Positions 59,707-64,000 of a DNA stretch of 64,000 nt are shown one piece after another. The position numbers and the translations under genes were made by a program. This stretch comes from Megalobrama amblycephala (Eukaryota > Chordata > Actinopteri > Cypriniformes > Xenocyprididae): the NCBI RefSeq assembly GCF_018812025.1, contig NC_063062.1:40392340-40456339 (forward strand), given 5' to 3'. The stretch's first letter is position 1, and the number at the start of each line of letters is the position of its first letter. The notes under the pieces are model-generated. The model was not told the origin of the DNA, searched no databases, and saw only the letters and a list, made by a program, of their open reading frames with translations.

Positions 59707-60416
59707 TGTAGATATATAGATATATATGTGAATTCAGAATTGCCAGATAAAAAGTTGCAGTTAGTCTACCTTCATTTTTTATTCCATGGCGGAAATAAGC
59801 TTCCACACCAAAATGGCAAAAAAGCACCAAAAAAAAGTAGCGTGCCGAATCTTCTGTGACATGAATGAATGAATCTGTTCAGTCCATGAGAGAATCGTTC
59901 GGTCCAGTTTGAGAGCCTGTTCATGTCCTTGTAGTGAGAAGAGCTGTGTAAAGTTTCCTAAGAAATTCTGCTTTTGTCTTCCAGGGAAAAATAACAGCAT
60001 ACAGGTTTGGAATGACATGCGGGTGAGTAAATAATGGAGTTTTTATTTTTTTAATGCATTATCCCTTTAAAGTGTATTCAAACGTGACAATTTGCACATG
60101 CATCCCTTCAAGAGATATGGCATTTTTTTTCTTTCTTTTTTTTTGTCGTTTATGATCATTTATAACCCTAACCCTAACATTGAAAAAATACATTTTAATC
60201 TAACAAAAAAACTTAAAAAAAACTTGCAGACATTTTTTTTTTTTTTTAATACAGACTTAGAATAAGTCAATTCCCCTTGTGTTAAAACAGCTTGCTTTGG
60301 GTTCACACTTACTTTCAGCACCACCTAGTGGTTATTTGAGCAAAACTAGTCCATATGACTATCCCATTACAGATTCAATGAGTGAATGCTTTGTAATTCA
60401 TTAATGGGTATCTACA
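59707..60416. repeat. MITE right end and T-rich intergenic DNA
   Basis: GGTTTGGAATGACATGCGGG and TGAGTAAATAATGG at about 60004-60040 are the right-end text of the GGGTTAGTTCACCC MITE family. The rest is poly(T)/A-rich, with AGCACCACCTAGTGG at about 60317. Confidence 0.5.
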
Positions 60417-60733
60417 TGTTGTAAAACGGTGCGGGCCCTTTAATAGCAGTTTTCGGTTTCGTTTTGGAGAGAAGAGGGAGAGGGCAGGAAGAACGTGTTG
60501 TTGCAACCGGAGCACTGTTATGTGGCTGTATTGTTGATCGCCGTTCAACTTTAAAAACAATAAATCTTCAGACCAAATCAAGTTGTAATTTGTTTACTCA
60601 CTATAGTCGCTGAACAAAGGGAAAGGGAGTTAAACCCGAAGTTTAAATAGAAAAGCTACTTCGGCCCTGGAGCAGTGAAAGTCTCCCCTGTCATCCCCGA
60701 CCACGATCAGGGACAGAGCAGGAATGGTTAACA
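60417..60733 (+). repeat. Candidate 5' LTR
   Basis: Starts TGTTGTAAAACGG and ends GGTTAACA. AACAATAAATCTTCAG at about 60559 has a poly(A) signal in the expected place. The other LTR is not in the window, so the borders are provisional. Confidence 0.5.
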
Positions 60734-60734
60734 C

Positions 60735-60752
60735 TGGCGACCACGAAGGGAC
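60735..60752 (+). promoter_or_regulatory. Candidate primer-binding site
   Basis: TGGCGACCACGAAGGGAC begins with TGG, the complement of a tRNA CCA end, one base after the LTR end. The tRNA species was not identified. Confidence 0.5.
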
Positions 60753-61037
60753 CTCGACGCAGATGCAACGGTAGCAGTGGCAGTGTTGAACGCGCTGAAA
60801 TAACCGGTGGAATAAGACGGAGCGTGAGCAGTAACCATAGCAGCACTGTACAAAATGGCGGCTTCCCGTTCGCATCTCGTCACTGAATGTAAACAAAATT
60901 CGCTCGAAAAAGTTACCAGCCATTCTATCCGTCCAATGTCATTCACTGCAGTAAAGGAAACTGAAATAAAAACTGACTGTTAGCAAGTAAGAAACGAAAA
61001 TGAGGGGCATTATAACCCTTTTTCTTGTGATGGACAG

Positions 61038-62201
61038 ATGGATGCAAATGCAAGTGAAACCTGTTACATACCCATTCAGCCATTGAAATTATCGGATACT
61101 AATCCATTTAAAGTTGATGTTGAAAGAGGCTGTTGGGCAGATGTGCGATGTAAAGAACCATGCTCCCACATATATCATCCTGGCAGCTGCACGTTGGCAA
61201 AGCCATTTACTGCCACTGTGGCAACTCCAAGTACAAACCCCTTTACTTCTGCTTATGTAGGGGATTTCATTCATAGCACTCCTATGCCCAGCTCACAGTG
61301 GCACACCCCGGGCTGTAATTCACTTAAGCATATTAAATATGCTCATCCATTGCAGCGATGTGATAGTGCCACCAAGCCAGTAGAACACTCTCTCCCCATT
61401 TATGAGCCACATAAATCACACATGCGGCGGCCACATTCCATATACTATCAGGCTTCCTCTGAGAGTGAGGATGACTATGACTCTAGAGAGAGAGTCCCCA
61501 CTCTGCGCCCTGGCCAATACGATGGTACCAGCCCATGGAGGGAGTTCATTCATGCGACACACGTCACCAGCTTCACGCATGCAGGTGTACATGGCCTGTC
61601 TGAAAGGAAGCCCCGTACTGCTGTGGTGAGAGAAAGAGTTGAAAGAGGGGAAGCAGAGGTTGTAGGGACCACCCCAGCAATAGTAAATGTACACTTTGTG
61701 GTGGCTGACGTTGCGAGTGAAGAGGCACTCTTGGGTCATCCGTTTCTCGCTCAAGCTCAAGCTCAAGCTCGTCTTGATTTCGGAAATAACTGTATCACAC
61801 TCTTTGGAGAGGAAGTACCCTACTTCCAAGTTATGGGCACATCAAAGACACGGGCAGTGAGAGTGGCCAGGACGGTAGTGGTTGAGGCTGGATTGGAATA
61901 TGTAGTCAGAGGCAACACCCATCTTAAGGACCACATAAAAGGAGAAGTGATGTTGAGCCCTACTAGGGGCTTCGTGGAAAAATATAAGGTACTGGTTGCT
62001 CGTGTGCTGGTGGAAGCCCAGCCCTTCAAAGGTGTTCCTCTTCGCATCTTTAATCCTGGAAATACAGCTGTAACTATTAGGAGGGGGGCTATCGCGGGTT
62101 TCCTCCAACCGGCTGAGGCCTTGGAACCTGCCAATACTACAGCCAGTGCCCAAATGTCGGGCCAACCTACCATTCCCCAGCATTTGCAAGAGCTTTTATG
62201 A
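61038..62201 (+). pseudogene. Gypsy gag-protease remnant ORF
   Basis: The frame is open for 387 codons from ATG 61038. The first 200 residues carry no recognisable Gag core or zinc knuckle. The segment EEALLGHPFLAQAQ...LDFGNNCITLFG matches the second half of a retropepsin, but the D-T/S-G active site is absent, so an internal deletion has fused the ends. The frame ends in QHLQELL-stop just where the pol frame should continue (about 62198), a frameshift. The long open frame despite the loss suggests the damage is recent. Confidence 0.65.
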
Positions 62202-63599
62202 ACAGAGTGCAAATGAACTTAACCCAGACGAACAGCTCCAGCTGTCCCAATTGTTGCGCACCTATGACAGTCTATTTTCGACTGGACCCGGTGATTTGGG
62301 CCAAACGAGCCTGGTGCAACATGATATCATGACTCAGTCAGGAGCTGCTGTCAAGCAACCTCCACGTCGGATGGCACGAGAAAAGCAGCAGGATGCTGAC
62401 AAACAAGTAAAGCAGAGCCTGGAGGTTGGTTTGGTCCGTCGCAGCCATAGCAGCTGGGCCTCACCCATAGTGATGTTAAAAGGATGGCACTTACCATCTC
62501 TGTGTGGATTATCGTGCTTTAAATGACTGTACCATCAAGGATCCGTACCCATTGCCCCAGATCCAGGACACACTTGACACCCTCTCCACTGCTAAATGGT
62601 TTAGCACATTAGATCTCGCCTCAGGTAGCCTTCTGTACCAGGAATGGGCTGTTTGAATGGAACGTCATGCTTTTTGGATTGTATAACGCTCCTGCAACCT
62701 TCCAGAGGCTAATGGACCGGGTGTTAGCTGGCCTTCAGTGGGAGACATGCCTCGTGTACTTGGATGACATAATTGTGCTGGGTCGAGATGTGCTGGAGAT
62801 GCTGCATCTTCTGGGTCAAGTTTTTGATAGGTTGCAGTATGCTAATTTAAAACTGAAGCCTGAAAAATGCTGTCTCTTTCACCGCCAAGTAACTTACCTG
62901 GGTCACATTGTCTCTGAACAGGGAGTAACCACAGACCCTGCTAAGATACAAAAAATACAGGAGTGGCCTACACCCACATCTGTCCAGGAGGTTCGTCAAT
63001 TCCTTGGTCTGGCGTCCTATTATCGAAGATTTGTAAAAGATTTCGCCACGATAGCTGAGCCACTCCCTGCCCTGACCAAGAAATATGCCCATTTCCAGTG
63101 GACTGAAGAATGTCAAAAGGCTTTTGATAAGCTTAAACAACTACTAACTACCACACCAGTCCTGAGTTACCCATTGGATGAGGGAGAAATGATGCTGGAC
63201 ACTGATGCCAGTGATGTTGGCATTGGCACCGTCCTATCTCAAGTACAGCAAGGGAGGGAGTGTGTATTAGCATATGGAAGCCGTAAGTTGTCCAAAACCG
63301 AACAGAATTATTGTACTACACGACGGGAGCTACTGGCCGTGGTGGAATTCGTCTCACATTTCTGACAGCACCTCCTGGGACGTAATTTTACTGTACGTTC
63401 TGATCACAGCAGTCTTCGTTGGCTCACCAAGATGAGGGAACCAGAAGGTCAGCTCGCCAGGTGGTTGGAGAGGCTTGGGGAGTATGATTTTGAGATCATT
63501 CACCGCCCTGGTTGGTTCCACAGTAATGCAGATAGCCTCTCTAGACAGTCGTGCCATCAGTCCTGACCTTCCAAGCCTCGCTTCTCAACCCAAGCACCT
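62202..63599 (+). pseudogene. Gypsy reverse transcriptase and RNase H, broken
   Basis: Visible parts: QPPRRMAREKQQ and WASPIVM (start of RT), LCVDYRALND and PYPLPQIQDTL after a frameshift near 62480, and LDLASG followed by a deletion of roughly a dozen codons and another shift near 62625. Then MLFGLYNAPATFQRLMD, catalytic LVYLDDIIVLG, LGHIVSEQGV, the thumb and connection (FLGLASYYRRF), and RNase H with LDTDASDVGIG. A TGA at 63363-63365 interrupts RNase H. Homology continues past it with SDHSSLRWL and NADSLSR. The element cannot copy itself. Confidence 0.85.
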
Positions 63600-64000
63600 T
63601 TGTCACCAAGCTGTGCAGTGTAGTTTGGACTCTGTTGTCAGCAAGGAGCTGCAGAGTCCAGTGGGGGTAACCTGTGAAAAGATCTGTGTGACTAAGACTA
63701 ATGAGGACATATTTTTTTGTGGCTGGTCCCCAGAGGAACTACAGGAGGCTCAAAAGACTGATCCAGACATCGCGCCTATCAGGGCGTGGATAGAGACTAG
63801 TGGAGAGCGGCCAACATGGGCTACTATTGCCCCTTACAGTCCAGCCACAAAAACATATTGGAGCCAGTGGAGGCGGCTCTACATCCGAGATGGCGTTTTG
63901 GTCAGGTGGTTCTATTGCCTGGATGATGTCCAGTTTTACCCACAAATAGTGTTAACCCGTGTTTACCAGCCTGCAGTCATGATGCAGATGCATGACGGAC
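63600..64000 (+). pseudogene. Gypsy spacer and start of integrase region (partial)
   Basis: WSPEELQEAQKTDPDIAPIR and a later LYIRDGVLVRWF are usual just before the integrase zinc-binding domain of gypsy elements. The window ends before the catalytic core. Confidence 0.7.

Larger units (their letters stand above)
60417..64000 (+). mobile_element. Defective Ty3/gypsy retrotransposon, cut by the window edge
   Basis: A candidate 5' LTR, a primer-binding site, a gag-protease remnant, reverse transcriptase, RNase H and the start of the integrase region follow in the standard Ty3/gypsy order. Several frame breaks are present. The 3' LTR would lie beyond 64000. Confidence 0.8.

Noticed and set aside
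60163..60178. TAACCCTAACCCTAAC as interstitial telomere repeat
   Set aside because: Fewer than three units in T/A-rich DNA. Chance or a minor remnant.
61820..62212. Overlapping minus-strand frames under the gypsy ORF
   Set aside because: They mirror the plus-strand gag-protease frame and show no domain features.

Overview
The window looks like a piece of a teleost genome, most likely a cyprinid or close relative. The evidence is AT-rich intergenic DNA, genes broken into small exons with GT/AG junctions, and dense fish-type repeats: hAT and TTAA-flanked MITEs, Tc1/mariner, Ty3/gypsy, and an L1/Tx1-like LINE. The cyprinid call rests on my memory of those repeat families and is an inference. 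A 1,000-base run of N at 19900-20899 is an assembly gap.

Region 1 (about 2,000-14,900, + strand) holds one apparent multi-exon gene. Three exons encode a KMT5A/SETD8-like SET domain (3050-4323). Next come ten copies of a 96-nt exon at exactly 578-bp spacing (4438-9735), then three short acidic exons that each start with Met (11140-11705). A 2-kb exon follows, encoding two Cys/His zinc-finger-like motifs and a C-terminal domain that resembles a tyrosine recombinase (12459-14526), and then a short last exon. All junctions are phase-compatible, so a protein of about 1,300 residues joining a histone-methyltransferase-type domain to a transposon-type recombinase domain is possible.

Region 2 (15,000-19,900) is mobile DNA: a TTAA-flanked MITE, a deleted Ty3/gypsy element with both LTRs and a 5-bp target duplication, and a decayed Tc1 transposon.

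Region 3 (20,900-40,835, + strand) is a galectin locus made of a tandem array of four-exon units of about 1,041-1,071 bp. Each unit encodes a carbohydrate-recognition domain (CRD) plus a linker, in compatible phase. Fifteen units (the first cut by the gap) are followed by a diverged C-terminal CRD, a stop and a poly(A) signal. Read through, this is a galectin with at least 16 CRDs. Four single-base indels break frame in units 1, 2, 7 and 8. The first exon must lie in or before the gap. Units fall into two CRD classes: units 1-7 have Phe in place of the sugar-stacking Trp, and units 8-15 keep Trp.

Region 4 (40,836-54,100) holds nested transposons. It also holds a second, small galectin-like gene (48096-49222) with its own TATA box and start codon, which lacks the sugar-binding core. 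A duplicate of the 3' end of the first galectin gene follows it.

Region 5 (54,100-64,000) is an L1/Tx1-like LINE on the minus strand, a RecQ-helicase N-terminal fragment fused to repeat sequence, a Tc1 deletion remnant, and a second, defective Ty3/gypsy element that runs off the right edge. No tRNA, rRNA or CRISPR array was seen.
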